The position numbers and the translations under genes were made by a program. From the NCBI GenBank assembly GCA_963845485.1, contig CAWJSI010000016.1, positions 84,894 to 148,893 on the forward strand: a stretch of 64,000 bases of DNA, written 5' to 3'. Positions 1-8,277 of this stretch are shown here, piece after piece. The stretch's first letter is position 1. Each line of letters opens with the position of its first letter. The notes beneath the pieces were generated by a model, which worked only from the letters and a program-made list of their open reading frames with translations, ran no database searches and was not told where the DNA came from. The stretch comes from Bog-756 sp963845485. Lineage in GTDB: Bacteria; Actinomycetota; Acidimicrobiia; Acidimicrobiales; RAAP-2.

Positions 1-1
1 C

Positions 2-577
2 GTCGCTGTGGGTTCGTCCAGCACAGCGGCATGGGCCGGTACGACGGCATCGAAGACCGGGAAGCTCAAGGGCGACCTGGCTGTAGCGGCCCTGGCCGCC
101 AGCCTCGAGAACCTGGCTGTTGCCGCCTACGGCGATGTGCTCGCCGCGGCCACGGCGGGCAAGCTCGGCACCGTGCCGCCCGCGGTGGCGACCTTCGCCA
201 CCACAGTCAAGGGCCAGCACACCCAGCACGCCCAGGCCTGGAACTCGGCCATCGTTGCGGCCGGGCACAAGCCCATCACGGCCACCGACCCGGTGTTGAC
301 CCCGATCATCGTCGCCGACTTCAAGAAGGTGAAGAACGTGACGCAGGCGGCCAAGTTGGCCTTGATGCTCGAAGACGGCGCTGCCGCCACTTACCAATCG
401 GCGATCAGCGCGGTCAAGGCCAAGGCCTCGGTGAAGGTCGCCGCCAGTATTCAACCGGTCGAGATGCAGCACGCGGCCATCCTCAACTTCGTACTGGGTC
501 AGTACCCCGTACCCAACGCATTCAGCCCCACCAAGGGTGCCCGTCCTCTCACCGACTACACCAAGTCCAAGATCTGA
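2..577 (+). CDS. Ferritin-like domain protein, 5' end cut by window
   Basis: The reading frame is open to the left edge, so the true start and probably an export signal lie outside the window. The visible part is about 190 residues, all-helical and Ala-rich. It begins with a Ser/Thr/Ala linker of the kind that follows a lipoprotein or Tat signal. Ferritin-like ligand positions can be seen in SLENLAVAAY, QHTQHAQAW, LEDGAAATY and PVEMQHAAIL. The family resembles exported Ferritin_2/DUF4439-type proteins of actinobacteria, whose substrate is not known. A GTG at base 8 could be a start but has no ribosome site visible. A strong hairpin follows the stop codon. Confidence 0.75.
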   Translation, partial: VAVGSSSTAAWAGTTASKTGKLKGDLAVAALAASLENLAVAAYGDVLAAATAGKLGTVPPAVATFATTVKGQHTQHAQAWNSAIVAAGHKPITATDPVLTPIIVADFKKVKNVTQAAKLALMLEDGAAATYQSAISAVKAKASVKVAASIQPVEMQHAAILNFVLGQYPVPNAFSPTKGARPLTDYTKSKI

Positions 578-610
578 CGGATCACAGACCCACCCCGGGC
601 AGGGGGATAC

Positions 611-644
611 GACGAACGCCGGCTCTTCGGAGCCGGCGTTCGTC
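611..644 (+). terminator. Perfect 15-bp hairpin with TTCG tetraloop
   Basis: Bases 611-625 pair perfectly with 630-644 around a TTCG loop, 33 bases after the ferritin-like gene stops. No T-run follows, as is common for GC-rich actinobacterial terminators. It most likely ends the first gene's transcript. Confidence 0.75.
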
Positions 645-825
645 GCGTCAGGCGTCAGACGCCACATGCCCACACTCATAGTTGTGGCTCTCCACCATCT
701 CCCCCACGCGCTGGGCGCTCCCGCTGCCAATGCGTCCACCCCGGCGATTTCAGCGAGCAGTTCCTCCGGTCGGATTCCGGGGGTGACGAGGTCATCCCCG
801 CCAGGCTCGGTGACGAATACACGAC

Positions 826-1605
826 ATGACATTCGACATCGCCACCTACCGAACCCACTCGGAGAAGCTCGATCTCGAGCACATCGATTTCGACGCCTTC
901 CGCGACCAGCCGCTCAGTCCCGAGGCGCTTCGTTGCCTGCGCTACATGCACGACGTCGAGAACCATACGGTCTGCTATCTGCGCGATGTCCTGGTCACCC
1001 GAGCCCATCGCGATCCCGAAGTAACCACGTTCCTCACCCTGTGGAACTACGAGGAGTTCTGGCATGGTGAGGCCATCGCCCAGATCCTCGCCGCCCATGA
1101 CGAACTGGCCGGCACCGGGCGCATCGCCGCTCTACGCAACAGGCTTCCGAAAAGCGACAAATGGAAGCCGATCAGCTTCCAGCTGGCCTCCGCGCTCACC
1201 CCGCATCTGACCGCCGTGCACATGACATGGGGAGCCGTCAACGAGTGGACCACCCAGGCGGCCTACGCCCGCCTGGCCAAGCTGGCCGATCATCCGGTAC
1301 TGGCCGAACTGCTGCGCCGCATCATGAAGCAGGAGGGGCGCCATATCGACTTCTACGCCAGCCAGGCCAAGTCGAGGTTGGGCGACAGCCGGGCCGCACA
1401 GAAGGTCACCCGGTGGGCGCTTCGGCGCTTCTGGGCTCCAGTGGGTACCGGTGTGGTGCCCGACCGGGAAGTCGACTTCCTGCGGGCCTATCTCTTCGGC
1501 GACCAGGACGGCCAGGCCATGGCGGACCGGATCGACCGGCGGGTCGACCGGCTGCCCGGCCTCGAGGGGTTGCACCTGTTGCAAGGGGCAGTCACGGCCG
1601 CTTGA
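826..1605 (+). CDS. Diiron ferritin-like (acyl-ACP desaturase-type) protein
   Basis: A 259-residue soluble helical protein with a complete diiron ligand set of the ferritin/R2/acyl-ACP-desaturase type: Glu45, Glu77 with His80 (EEFWHGE), Glu140, and Glu170 with His173 (EGRHIDFY). Such proteins activate oxygen at a carboxylate-bridged di-iron site; the substrate cannot be read from the sequence. The size is close to short actinobacterial desaturase-like proteins (DesA family). It follows another ferritin-like gene but is separated from it by a terminator, so it is probably transcribed alone. The ATG has no clear Shine-Dalgarno sequence. Confidence 0.75.
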   Translation: MTFDIATYRTHSEKLDLEHIDFDAFRDQPLSPEALRCLRYMHDVENHTVCYLRDVLVTRAHRDPEVTTFLTLWNYEEFWHGEAIAQILAAHDELAGTGRIAALRNRLPKSDKWKPISFQLASALTPHLTAVHMTWGAVNEWTTQAAYARLAKLADHPVLAELLRRIMKQEGRHIDFYASQAKSRLGDSRAAQKVTRWALRRFWAPVGTGVVPDREVDFLRAYLFGDQDGQAMADRIDRRVDRLPGLEGLHLLQGAVTAA

Positions 1606-1669
1606 GTCGGGCCCTCCCGGGGCCCACGGTACGGACGGACGGTGTCGAACCAAAACCTGACTGACTCGG

Positions 1670-1675
1670 TAAACT
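1670..1675 (+). promoter_or_regulatory. -10 hexamer of a leaderless transcript
   Basis: TAAACT lies exactly six bases before a GTG at 1682, so transcription would begin at that codon. This argues for GTG 1682 rather than ATG 1676 as the start of the DUF4395 gene. Confidence 0.5.
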
Positions 1676-1681
1676 ATGTGG

Positions 1682-2173
1682 GTGTTCAGGTTCCCGAATC
1701 CGGTCAATGAGTATGCCGCCCGCGCCGTGGCGGCCGGCGTGCTCGTAATGGCTGTGGCGTCCATCGCCTTCCAGCAGCCGTGGATCCTCATCCCGCTGGC
1801 CTACGGATTTTGGGCACGGGTGCTGACCGGTCCCACCTTGAGTCCGCTCGGCCAGTTGGCCACACGGGTCATCGCCCCCCGGCTCCCGTGGGGCCCCAAG
1901 CCGGTCGCCGGCCCGCCCAAACGGTTCGCCCAGGCCATGGGCGTGGCCTTCTCGACGACGGCGCTGGTCCTGTGGTTCGGCTTCGGCGAGGGTGCGGCCA
2001 CCTGGGTGGTGGTGGGCCTCCTGGCGTGTGCCGCCACACTCGAGTCTGTCTTCGGGATCTGTCTCGGGTGCATCGTGTTCGGCTACCTGATGAAGGCCGG
2101 CATCATCCCCGAGGACGTCTGCGCAGCTTGCTCGGACATCTCCCTGCGTCACCCTCAGCTCTCGAAGAGCTGA
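1682..2173 (+). CDS. DUF4395 family membrane protein
   Basis: About 163 residues with four hydrophobic segments. The opening FRFPNPVNEYAARAV and the later GxCLGC and CAAC cysteine pairs (ICLGCIVF, VCAACSD) are characteristic of DUF4395, a family often found beside thioredoxin-like genes and suspected of thiol-redox work at the membrane. No thioredoxin gene is adjacent here. The start is GTG 1682 if the transcript is leaderless; ATG 1676 would add two residues. The stop codon is inside the 3' arm of a terminator hairpin. Confidence 0.8.
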   Translation: MFRFPNPVNEYAARAVAAGVLVMAVASIAFQQPWILIPLAYGFWARVLTGPTLSPLGQLATRVIAPRLPWGPKPVAGPPKRFAQAMGVAFSTTALVLWFGFGEGAATWVVVGLLACAATLESVFGICLGCIVFGYLMKAGIIPEDVCAACSDISLRHPQLSKS

Positions 2174-2177
2174 GGGT
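2151..2177 (+). terminator. Hairpin overlapping the DUF4395 stop codon
   Basis: Twelve perfect base pairs (2151-2162 with 2166-2177) around a CGA loop, with the TGA stop at 2171-2173 inside the stem. It faces the minus-strand phosphatase gene ending at 2216 and could serve both strands. Confidence 0.65.
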
Positions 2178-2215
2178 GAGGTCGGTACCCACGGGCACGG
2201 AGCCTCGCCCGTCGG

Positions 2216-2776
2216 TCAGACGAGACGAGGCAGCAGTTCGGCGCACAGGTCGGCGAGCTCCTTGGCACATGAGACGTACACATCGTCCTCCCCGCCGGCG
2301 GGGTCTTCGACGTCCTCCCACGGCTCGATTGCCAGGTCGGCCAGGCCCAAAGCAGCCACCCGTTCGCCAAGAGGTGTGGGACCGGGCGCCAGCTGGCGGA
2401 CGAGACGCTTGATCGATGCCGTCTTGGCGGCGGCCTCGGGGTATCGACGGCGGATGAAGGCCACGTGCTCACCGGCCATGGCGACAATGAGGTCGGCATC
2501 GATGACGTCATCGTCGGTCAGTTGGTGACTCCGGTGACCGTCGGCGGTGAACTGCACCGCCTTCAGTGCATCCCGCGTCCTTCGACTCATGGGTTGGCCC
2601 TCCACCACATGGGTTCCCGCCGTCACGATCCTGAACGCCGGCGACGCCAGCATGGCTCCCGACATCACGGAGCGGGCGGCGTTGCCGGTGCACAAGGTCA
2701 GCACCAGCGGACGGGGTGCATCGGCGGCGGGTTGGAGATCCATCGCCACAGTGTGGTCCATCGGGAAGAGGTCCAC
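2216..2776 (-). CDS. Low-molecular-weight protein-tyrosine phosphatase family
   Basis: A 186-residue cytoplasmic protein with the N-terminal P-loop LCTGNAARS, giving the nucleophile Cys29 and Arg35 of the CX5R motif. A late acidic segment (EPWEDVEDPAGG) could supply the general acid. The fold family also contains arsenate reductases, but the extra Cys pair of thioredoxin-coupled ArsC is not evident, so phosphatase is the better call. The start is GTG 2776, with GGGAG five bases upstream; in-frame ATGs at 2761 and 2743 are alternatives. A tiny membrane-protein gene lies upstream on the same strand. Confidence 0.8.
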   Translation of the reverse strand: MDLFPMDHTVAMDLQPAADAPRPLVLTLCTGNAARSVMSGAMLASPAFRIVTAGTHVVEGQPMSRRTRDALKAVQFTADGHRSHQLTDDDVIDADLIVAMAGEHVAFIRRRYPEAAAKTASIKRLVRQLAPGPTPLGERVAALGLADLAIEPWEDVEDPAGGEDDVYVSCAKELADLCAELLPRLV

Positions 2777-2823
2777 GGCCGCTCCCGTCTACGTCACCGG
2801 CGACCAGGACATGCCTCGGTGCC

Positions 2824-2991
2824 CTACTGGTGGAAGCGGGCTTCGAGATCCTCGATGATCTCGTGCTCTTTCAGTACCGCCTCGGCCTCGGCGTGGGCCG
2901 CCACCACGTTTGCCGCGGCCTCACGACGCCTGATCCATCGGCGACGTACCCAGACGATGCCGACGACCACGAGCATGAGGAGTGCAAGCAC
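2824..2991 (-). CDS. Small single-span membrane protein (55 aa)
   Basis: Not recognised as a named family. The frame starts at GTG 2991 and encodes 13-15 hydrophobic residues (LALLMLVVVGIVWV), then RRRWIRRR, then a charged helix (AAHAEAEAVLKEHEIIEDL) that looks like a short coiled coil. A stop codon lies just upstream in frame. Support comes from TACGAT placed exactly six bases before the GTG, the leaderless-promoter spacing seen repeatedly in this window. It lies between the secreted hydrolase gene and the phosphatase gene, all on the minus strand. Confidence 0.6.
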   Translation of the reverse strand: MLALLMLVVVGIVWVRRRWIRRREAAANVVAAHAEAEAVLKEHEIIEDLEARFHQ

Positions 2992-2997
2992 GACTCG

Positions 2998-3003
2998 ATC
3001 GTA
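2998..3003 (-). promoter_or_regulatory. -10 hexamer of the small membrane-protein gene
   Basis: On the minus strand this reads TACGAT, six bases before GTG 2991, predicting a leaderless mRNA. Confidence 0.45.
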
Positions 3004-3047
3004 GTGAGTGTTCCCCGACGGCGTAACGGTTTAGACCCAGCTGCTGG

Positions 3048-4520
3048 TCAGGGGATCGCCACTTGTTGGGCCTCGGACAAGAGGGGTCCCCGATCAGCGG
3101 GCAGGATGTAACCCCCGGCAATCGCCTTGTCCAGGCTGGCCTGGTAGGCGGTCAGATAGTCGGCCTTGGTGGGATAGAGACTGGCCAGCACGGCAGGGGT
3201 AAACGGGATCGCTTGGCCGAACAGCGAGCACAGGGCATTCGTGCCGGGCGGCGCTGCGCCGCTGAGCGTTGAGATCGGGACGTCGACTGCCGGGGTCCGC
3301 ACCCCGCCGATCACGTTGCCGTGGCTGTCGAGGGCCAGGACGGCCGGGTCGGTAGCGGAGAGTTTGAAACGCGGCGGGCTGGGCGGCGGGGTCCCAGTGT
3401 TCACCCACTTGTCGAAGGCGGCGAACGCGGCCTGGACGACATTGTGCTGTGGACCGTTGTTCACCGGAGTGGTGCACCCGAGCAGGCTGGCGGCACCACC
3501 CACCTCGTAGGCGTCGGCGTGGGATGTGCCGGCCACCTCCCAGGTTCTGATCCGCTTGGTGTTGGGCTGTTGAGCCGGTGCGTACCCGAGAGCGATGAGA
3601 TCGGTCTGCGTCTCGAACATAAAGACGGGCACCTTCAGGTCGGTGCGGATCCTGAGGTCGCTCGGACCCTGGGTCTTGGTGATCGCCGTTCCGTTGAGGG
3701 CGGCTCCGCCCCCGCCGCGGCTGTGGATGAAGATGCCGTCGAAGATATTGGTCCGGGGTTGGATGGCATCGGCGAACGTGGTCAAGTAGAACGCCGACTG
3801 CGATTCACCGACGGCGATGACGTGCTTTGGTTTAAGGCCACCGAGGGCGACCGGTTTGGTGGCCGAGAGGGCCTTGCCGATCTGGGCGTAGATGTCGAGG
3901 GCGTACTGGTCCCCAGGGTGGTGAAGCGATCCGTAGCGGGCCGGCTCCTCGGCGACGAGGCCACCCGACGCCGCGCCCGACTGGCCGAGGATGGCGTGGC
4001 CCCCGTCGACGCCCAGCTCCTGTGCCGACACCCCCACGTAGGCGTAGCCCGCCTTCATGAGGGACGGGTTCAAGTAGTCCCAGTCGGGTGCCGACTCACC
4101 GGCCGACACGTTCATCCACTCGACGAGCACGGTGCCGTTGAAGTGAGCCGGGCTGGCCGGGCGGCGAACCAGGATTCTCGTTGCGTACGGAGCCGACGTC
4201 GTCGGGGTGACCGTCCACTTCCCGTCACTGGGCATCGAGGTGGCCGTGAATGCCGAAGCGGTACCCGAGGCGAAATACTCCTGCTCGACGTAGCCGTTGG
4301 CAGCGAGATTGGGCGGATTGGCCGAGAGCGGCTCGACGACGTGGCCGGTGGTGACCGGCCCGGTGAGCGTGGCCACCCGGTCGAACACGGGCGTGGCCGC
4401 CTGGGCTGCCCCTGCGGTGACTAGTTCGCTACCGAGCACGATGGTGGCTACGGCTGCGATGGTGATCACGGCGGCACGTATCCGCCGTGTCCCCACAGAA
4501 CTGCTGGTCGATTCAGTCAT
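3048..4520 (-). CDS. Secreted alpha/beta-hydrolase domain protein
   Basis: A 490-residue exported hydrolase resembling the alpha/beta hydrolase domain family PF20091 (Abhydrolase_10). Residues 1-41 form a Sec signal peptide: RRIR, a hydrophobic core, and likely cleavage after AGAAQA. The nucleophile elbow is VGESQSAF, the acid is probably in ETQTDLIALG, and the catalytic His is in AGTSHADAY. A cysteine pair (LLGCTTP and NALCSLF) may form a disulfide outside the cell. ATG 4520 is preceded by GGGGGGG close to the codon; the frame is open further upstream, but those residues do not look like protein. It is divergent from an epoxide-hydrolase-like gene, so the 168 bases between them should hold both promoters. 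Confidence 0.8.
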   Translation of the reverse strand: MTESTSSSVGTRRIRAAVITIAAVATIVLGSELVTAGAAQAATPVFDRVATLTGPVTTGHVVEPLSANPPNLAANGYVEQEYFASGTASAFTATSMPSDGKWTVTPTTSAPYATRILVRRPASPAHFNGTVLVEWMNVSAGESAPDWDYLNPSLMKAGYAYVGVSAQELGVDGGHAILGQSGAASGGLVAEEPARYGSLHHPGDQYALDIYAQIGKALSATKPVALGGLKPKHVIAVGESQSAFYLTTFADAIQPRTNIFDGIFIHSRGGGGAALNGTAITKTQGPSDLRIRTDLKVPVFMFETQTDLIALGYAPAQQPNTKRIRTWEVAGTSHADAYEVGGAASLLGCTTPVNNGPQHNVVQAAFAAFDKWVNTGTPPPSPPRFKLSATDPAVLALDSHGNVIGGVRTPAVDVPISTLSGAAPPGTNALCSLFGQAIPFTPAVLASLYPTKADYLTAYQASLDKAIAGGYILPADRGPLLSEAQQVAIP

Positions 4521-4688
4521 GTCCCCCCCGAACTTTGGCTTCATGACAGTACCGTCAACCGACCGTCGGCGTCGGCCGCCCCCCGACGGGCCCGCGAGCA
4601 GAGGTCCGTCCGGAGCCCTAGGGTCGCCACCGAGGAACCGAGTTCGCATCGGCTCCGTGACGCTCCCGACAGACAGAAGGCGACTTCG

Positions 4689-5648
4689 ATGACGATCACG
4701 CACCGCTCCATAGCGACGAACGGCATCACGATGCACGTGGCCGAGGCGGGTGAGGGACCGCTCGTCTTACTCCTGCACGGGTTCCCCGAGCTCTGGTACT
4801 CCTATCGGCACCAGCTGGAGGCGCTGGCTGCCGCCGGCTACCACGCCGTGGCGCCCGACCAGCGAGGCTACGGCGGGACCGACGCCCCCGACGAGATCAA
4901 CCAGTACTCCATGCTCCACCTGGCCGGAGACGTGGTCGGGCTCATGGAGGCGCTGGGCGAGGGCCGGGCCGTCGTCGTGGGCCACGACTGGGGCTCCCCG
5001 GTAGCATCGAGTGTGGGCGTGTTCCGTCCTGACCTCGTCCGTGGCGTGGTGCTGTTGAGTGTGCCCTACCTGCCTCGCGGCAACACCGACACGCTCACGT
5101 CGTTGACCGCGCTGCTCGGACCCGACAACTATCAGGCCTACTTCCAAGAGCCCGGCGTAGCCGAGGCCGCACTGGAGGCCGACGTCCGGGCCACGGTCGT
5201 CGGTACCCTGATCGGCGGCTCGGGGGACGCTCCGGAGATCAACACCCTGAGCGATGTCAGCGGTGGATACACCTTCCCCGACGTCAGCGGCGTGGAGCTG
5301 CCACCGTGGCTGACCGCTGAGGACGTGGACTACTTCACCGGCGAGTTCCAAAGGACCGGCTACCGCGGTGGCCTCAACTGGTACCGCACCTCGCGACTGA
5401 ACTGGGAGTACACGGCCCCCTGGCACAACGCCCCACTCCTCCCACCGTCGCTCTACGTGGGAGGCGACAGGGATCTCGTCCTCAGCTGGCCCGGGTTCCG
5501 TGATCTGGTCGGGATGCTGAAGGAACTCTCGATGCCCAATCTGACCAAAGCGGTCGTCCTCGAGGGCTGCGGGCACTGGACCCAACAGGAGCGACCCGGT
5601 GAAGTCAGCGATCTGATGGTGGAGTTTGTGTCTGGTCTTCCCGACTGA
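4689..5648 (+). CDS. Epoxide hydrolase-type alpha/beta hydrolase
   Basis: A 319-residue cytoplasmic alpha/beta hydrolase. The motifs are those of soluble epoxide hydrolases: HGFPELW (oxyanion hole), DQRGYGGTD, the elbow GHDWGS with Asp100 as nucleophile, a cap with the segment GLNWYR that could supply a ring-opening Tyr, GGDRDLV, and the general base in GCGHWTQQERP. An Asp nucleophile separates it from Ser esterases and points to epoxides or haloalkanes; the exact substrate is unknown. AGAAGG about eight bases before ATG serves as the ribosome site. Confidence 0.85.
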   Translation: MTITHRSIATNGITMHVAEAGEGPLVLLLHGFPELWYSYRHQLEALAAAGYHAVAPDQRGYGGTDAPDEINQYSMLHLAGDVVGLMEALGEGRAVVVGHDWGSPVASSVGVFRPDLVRGVVLLSVPYLPRGNTDTLTSLTALLGPDNYQAYFQEPGVAEAALEADVRATVVGTLIGGSGDAPEINTLSDVSGGYTFPDVSGVELPPWLTAEDVDYFTGEFQRTGYRGGLNWYRTSRLNWEYTAPWHNAPLLPPSLYVGGDRDLVLSWPGFRDLVGMLKELSMPNLTKAVVLEGCGHWTQQERPGEVSDLMVEFVSGLPD

Positions 5649-5695
5649 CGACCGCAGCAGGCCGCCGGCACGGCCGACCGGCTACCGGCCCAGGA

Positions 5696-5833
5696 TCAGG
5701 GTTGCCACCACCGATGCCGCGGGCCCGACTGCTCCGATCTCGGCGTGGTGTCGCGCTGGGACCATGCTCGTCGGCCCAACCAGACGAGGGTGGGCACGGC
5801 CAAAAGCACGAGGAGCACGACGGTCAGCGCCAT
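5696..5833 (-). CDS. Possible small membrane protein (45 aa)
   Basis: A short frame starting at ATG 5833: a hydrophobic helix (ALTVVLLVLLAVPTLVWLG), then RRAW and a polar tail ending in RWWQP. The composition suits a single-span small protein, but no family is recognised. The same frame is open back to a GTG at 5875, which would add 14 residues. A leaderless leader peptide appears to end over its start codon. It lies downstream of the MFS exporter on the same strand but has its own candidate promoter. Confidence 0.35.
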   Translation of the reverse strand: MALTVVLLVLLAVPTLVWLGRRAWSQRDTTPRSEQSGPRHRWWQP

Positions 5834-5889
5834 GGGAAGGTCCGGGGCGAGTTCACGGTAAGAACTTCCCTGCACGGAGGGTCGGGCAT
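5824..5889 (-). CDS. Possible 21-residue leader peptide
   Basis: ATG 5889 opens a 21-codon frame (MPDPPCREVL... ending TFPWR) whose TGA falls a few bases past the ATG at 5833, an arrangement suited to translational coupling. It is supported only by a -10-like TACGCT six bases before the ATG; coding potential cannot be judged at this length. Confidence 0.25.
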   Translation of the reverse strand: MPDPPCREVLTVNSPRTFPWR

Positions 5890-5895
5890 CCCTGA

Positions 5896-5901
5896 AGCGT
5901 A
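5896..5901 (-). promoter_or_regulatory. -10-like hexamer before the leader peptide
   Basis: Reads TACGCT on the minus strand, six bases before ATG 5889, so a leaderless mRNA would start at the leader peptide. Confidence 0.35.
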
Positions 5902-5938
5902 GACCGGGTCCCGTCGGGATCGGCCGAGTTCGGCTGGG

Positions 5939-7393
5939 TCAGGCCTGTGGTTCTCGTGCGTGCATGGGCAGCTTGAACACCAGCAAGAAGGTGATGGTCA
6001 GGGGGGCCAGACACGCCCACGCAGTGATGGCCAGAGCGTCCGTCGGGAGGTGACCGCCGAGAGCCGAGAAGAAGATCGTTCCGAGGACGGCGACGCCGAG
6101 GGCGCTGGAAAGCTGCTGGACGGCCTCGAGCACGCCGGAGGCCGAGCCGACCATGTCCATGCCCACGCCGGCCAGGATGAAGTCGAACAGCTGGCCCAGG
6201 CTGACCCCCGCCCCGAGACCGATGAGAAACAGCCCAGGGGCCAGGTCCAGCGTGGAGGCAGTGTGGGCACCGCTCACCGTGAGCGCCAACACCACCGTCC
6301 CCGCCGCGACGACCACGACGCCGAGATGGAGCAGGTGACGACCGAGGCGTCCGACCAGGCCGAATCCGGCGCCCATCCCGGCGATCATCCCGACGACCAT
6401 GGCCATCAGGGTCAGCCCGGCATGGATCGGCGAGAAGTGCTCGCCGAGTTGGGCGAACAAGGAGACGCACAACACCAGCCCGCCGAACGCCCCGAAGAAG
6501 GCGAGAGCCACGAGAATGCCGCTCGTATAGGTGCGGTTGGTCAGGAGCCCGGGTTCGATGAGCGGATCGCCGCGGCGGCCACGCTCCCACAGAACGAAGA
6601 CCACCAGCACTGCTGCTCCGACCACCAGCGAGACGAACGTCCAGGCCGGCCACCCATCGGTGCGGCCCTGGATCAGGGGGTAGATGATCGCGGTCAACGC
6701 GACGCCGATGAGTACCATCCCCACGCCGTCGAGCCGGAGCCCCGGGTGGGCGACGGTTCTCGGCAGCACTCGGACGGCGCCGGCGAAAGCGACTATGCCG
6801 ATGGGTACGTTGATGAGGAACACCAGACGCCAGCCGATACCCCACAGATCGGCTTCCACCAGCGCTCCGGCCAGGATCGGTGCGGCGAGCATCGAGAGTC
6901 CCATCATGGGCCCGAAGGCACCGAATACCTTGGTCATCTCGTCCTCGGCGAAGACCTCTTTCAACATCCCGAACCCTTGCGGGATCATGAGGGCCCCGAA
7001 CCCGCCCTGGAGTACCCGAAAGACGATCAGCACCTCCATCGACGGTGCCGCGGCGCAGGCGGCAGACATCAACGTGAAGCCGGCGGAACCGATCAGGAAC
7101 AGACGGCGGCGGCCGAACATGTCACCCAGGCGGGCCCCGGTGATCAGGAAGACGGCGAAGGCGAGCGTGTAGCCGGCAGGAAGCCACTGCAAGGTGGAGG
7201 CGGTCCCGCCCAGGGCGGCCCGGATGGACGGGCCAGCGATGTTGACGATCGTGGCGTCCATCAGATCCATGATGTTGGCGGCGATCACGACCGCGAACAC
7301 GAACCAGCGCAGGGGGTGGCCGGCCGTGGCCTGTGGCGGCTCAGCCGGGCCATCGGCCACGACCATCGTTCCTGTGCTTCCACCTAGTTCCAT
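5939..7393 (-). CDS. MFS drug-efflux transporter, DHA2 (14-TM) family
   Basis: A 484-residue inner-membrane antiporter of the EmrB/QacA type with about 14 hydrophobic helices. The motif-A-like GARLGDMFGRRRLFLIG follows TM2, and TLQWLPAGYTLAFA is the usual TM1-2 signature. It presumably exports hydrophobic compounds using the proton gradient. AAGGAGAGCAG before ATG is a good ribosome site. Divergent transcription from a TetR gene with two matching operator copies between them indicates repression by that regulator and induction by its ligand. Confidence 0.9.
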   Translation of the reverse strand: MELGGSTGTMVVADGPAEPPQATAGHPLRWFVFAVVIAANIMDLMDATIVNIAGPSIRAALGGTASTLQWLPAGYTLAFAVFLITGARLGDMFGRRRLFLIGSAGFTLMSAACAAAPSMEVLIVFRVLQGGFGALMIPQGFGMLKEVFAEDEMTKVFGAFGPMMGLSMLAAPILAGALVEADLWGIGWRLVFLINVPIGIVAFAGAVRVLPRTVAHPGLRLDGVGMVLIGVALTAIIYPLIQGRTDGWPAWTFVSLVVGAAVLVVFVLWERGRRGDPLIEPGLLTNRTYTSGILVALAFFGAFGGLVLCVSLFAQLGEHFSPIHAGLTLMAMVVGMIAGMGAGFGLVGRLGRHLLHLGVVVVAAGTVVLALTVSGAHTASTLDLAPGLFLIGLGAGVSLGQLFDFILAGVGMDMVGSASGVLEAVQQLSSALGVAVLGTIFFSALGGHLPTDALAITAWACLAPLTITFLLVFKLPMHAREPQA

Positions 7394-7405
7394 CTGCTCT
7401 CCTTA

Positions 7406-7460
7406 CTGAGTACACCGTGCTCAGTTTCAAACCGTAGCAGACTGAGTACACTGTGCGCAA
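7406..7460. promoter_or_regulatory. Twin TetR operators and divergent promoters
   Basis: Two related sites, CTGAGTACACCGTGCTCAG (7406-7424, an imperfect palindrome) and CTGAGTACACTGTGCGCAA (7442-7460), lie 36 bases apart. The second contains TACACT (7447-7452), seven bases before the regulator's ATG. The first lies directly downstream of a minus-strand TACGGT (7431-7436) that would drive the exporter. Binding would therefore block both promoters. Confidence 0.65.
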
Positions 7461-8179
7461 TGAGTGCGAGGCAAGGGGTCATCTGGAATCGTCCCGAACG
7501 GGCCGCCCGCGGCCCTGTCCCCTCGCACTCGCGGGAGGAGATCGCCACGGCTGCCGTACGACTGGCTGATTCCGACGGGCTCGAAGCGGTCTCGATGCGC
7601 GCCCTGGCCGTAGAACTCGGCGTAGGAGCGACCTCCCTGTACCGCTATGTCGCCCGCCGGGACGAACTGGTCGAACTGATGGTCGACGAGGTCATGGGCA
7701 GCGACCTGCACTTCGAGTTCCATGGAGACTGGCGCCAGGACCTCCGTTCGTTCGCCCAGGGACTACGGGCGATGGCCCTCCGCCACCCGTGGATGGCCGT
7801 GCCCAGCGCCGGGATGCGCACCTTCGGGCCCAACGAGGCCGGCCTCTACGAGCAGGTCCTCGGCACCATCGACGGTCTCGGCCTCGAGATCGACGAGATG
7901 CTCGTGATGATCGAAACGCTCGGTGCCTTCGTCCGCGGTCGTGTACTCGAGGAGCTGTCCGAACAGGAGGCTGTCCGTCGCTCCGGTATGGACCAGCAGG
8001 AGTGGATGCAGACCCAGGTCCCCTACATCCAGAGTCTGGTCGAGAGCGGCCGCTACCCGCTGTTGACCCGCGTCGTCCTCGATGCCCGAGCACCCCACGA
8101 TCCGGACCGCCTCTCGCACGGTTTCGACCTGGGACTCGAGCGTGTACTCGACGGCCTGGCGACGATGATCCCGGACTGA
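7460..8179 (+). CDS. TetR-family transcriptional repressor
   Basis: A 239-residue regulator. The N-terminal helix-turn-helix spans about residues 22-70 (REEIATAAVRLADSDGLEAV, then MRALAVELGVGATSLYRYV). The helical C-terminal ligand domain is of the TetR_C type (PF02909-like). It is probably an autorepressor and the repressor of the divergent DHA2 exporter; the ligand is likely the exported drug. The mRNA is probably leaderless, because TACACT ends seven bases before ATG. Confidence 0.9.
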   Translation: MSARQGVIWNRPERAARGPVPSHSREEIATAAVRLADSDGLEAVSMRALAVELGVGATSLYRYVARRDELVELMVDEVMGSDLHFEFHGDWRQDLRSFAQGLRAMALRHPWMAVPSAGMRTFGPNEAGLYEQVLGTIDGLGLEIDEMLVMIETLGAFVRGRVLEELSEQEAVRRSGMDQQEWMQTQVPYIQSLVESGRYPLLTRVVLDARAPHDPDRLSHGFDLGLERVLDGLATMIPD

Positions 8180-8277
8180 GTCACATCGGAGTGCGGACCG
8201 GCCGACGCGGCGGTCGAAAGCAAGTGGAATCCAACACGAGAGGCTTCCACCCGAAACTCCGGCCCGCCGTCGGAGGA

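Noticed and set aside
2216..2776. Arsenate reductase
   Set aside because: The fold and CX5R loop are shared, but the additional redox cysteines needed for ArsC are not visible, and no arsenic genes are adjacent.
5960..7387. A 475-codon plus-strand open frame opposite the MFS exporter
   Set aside because: Highly charged, repetitive composition and exact antisense position to a 14-helix transporter mark it as a shadow.
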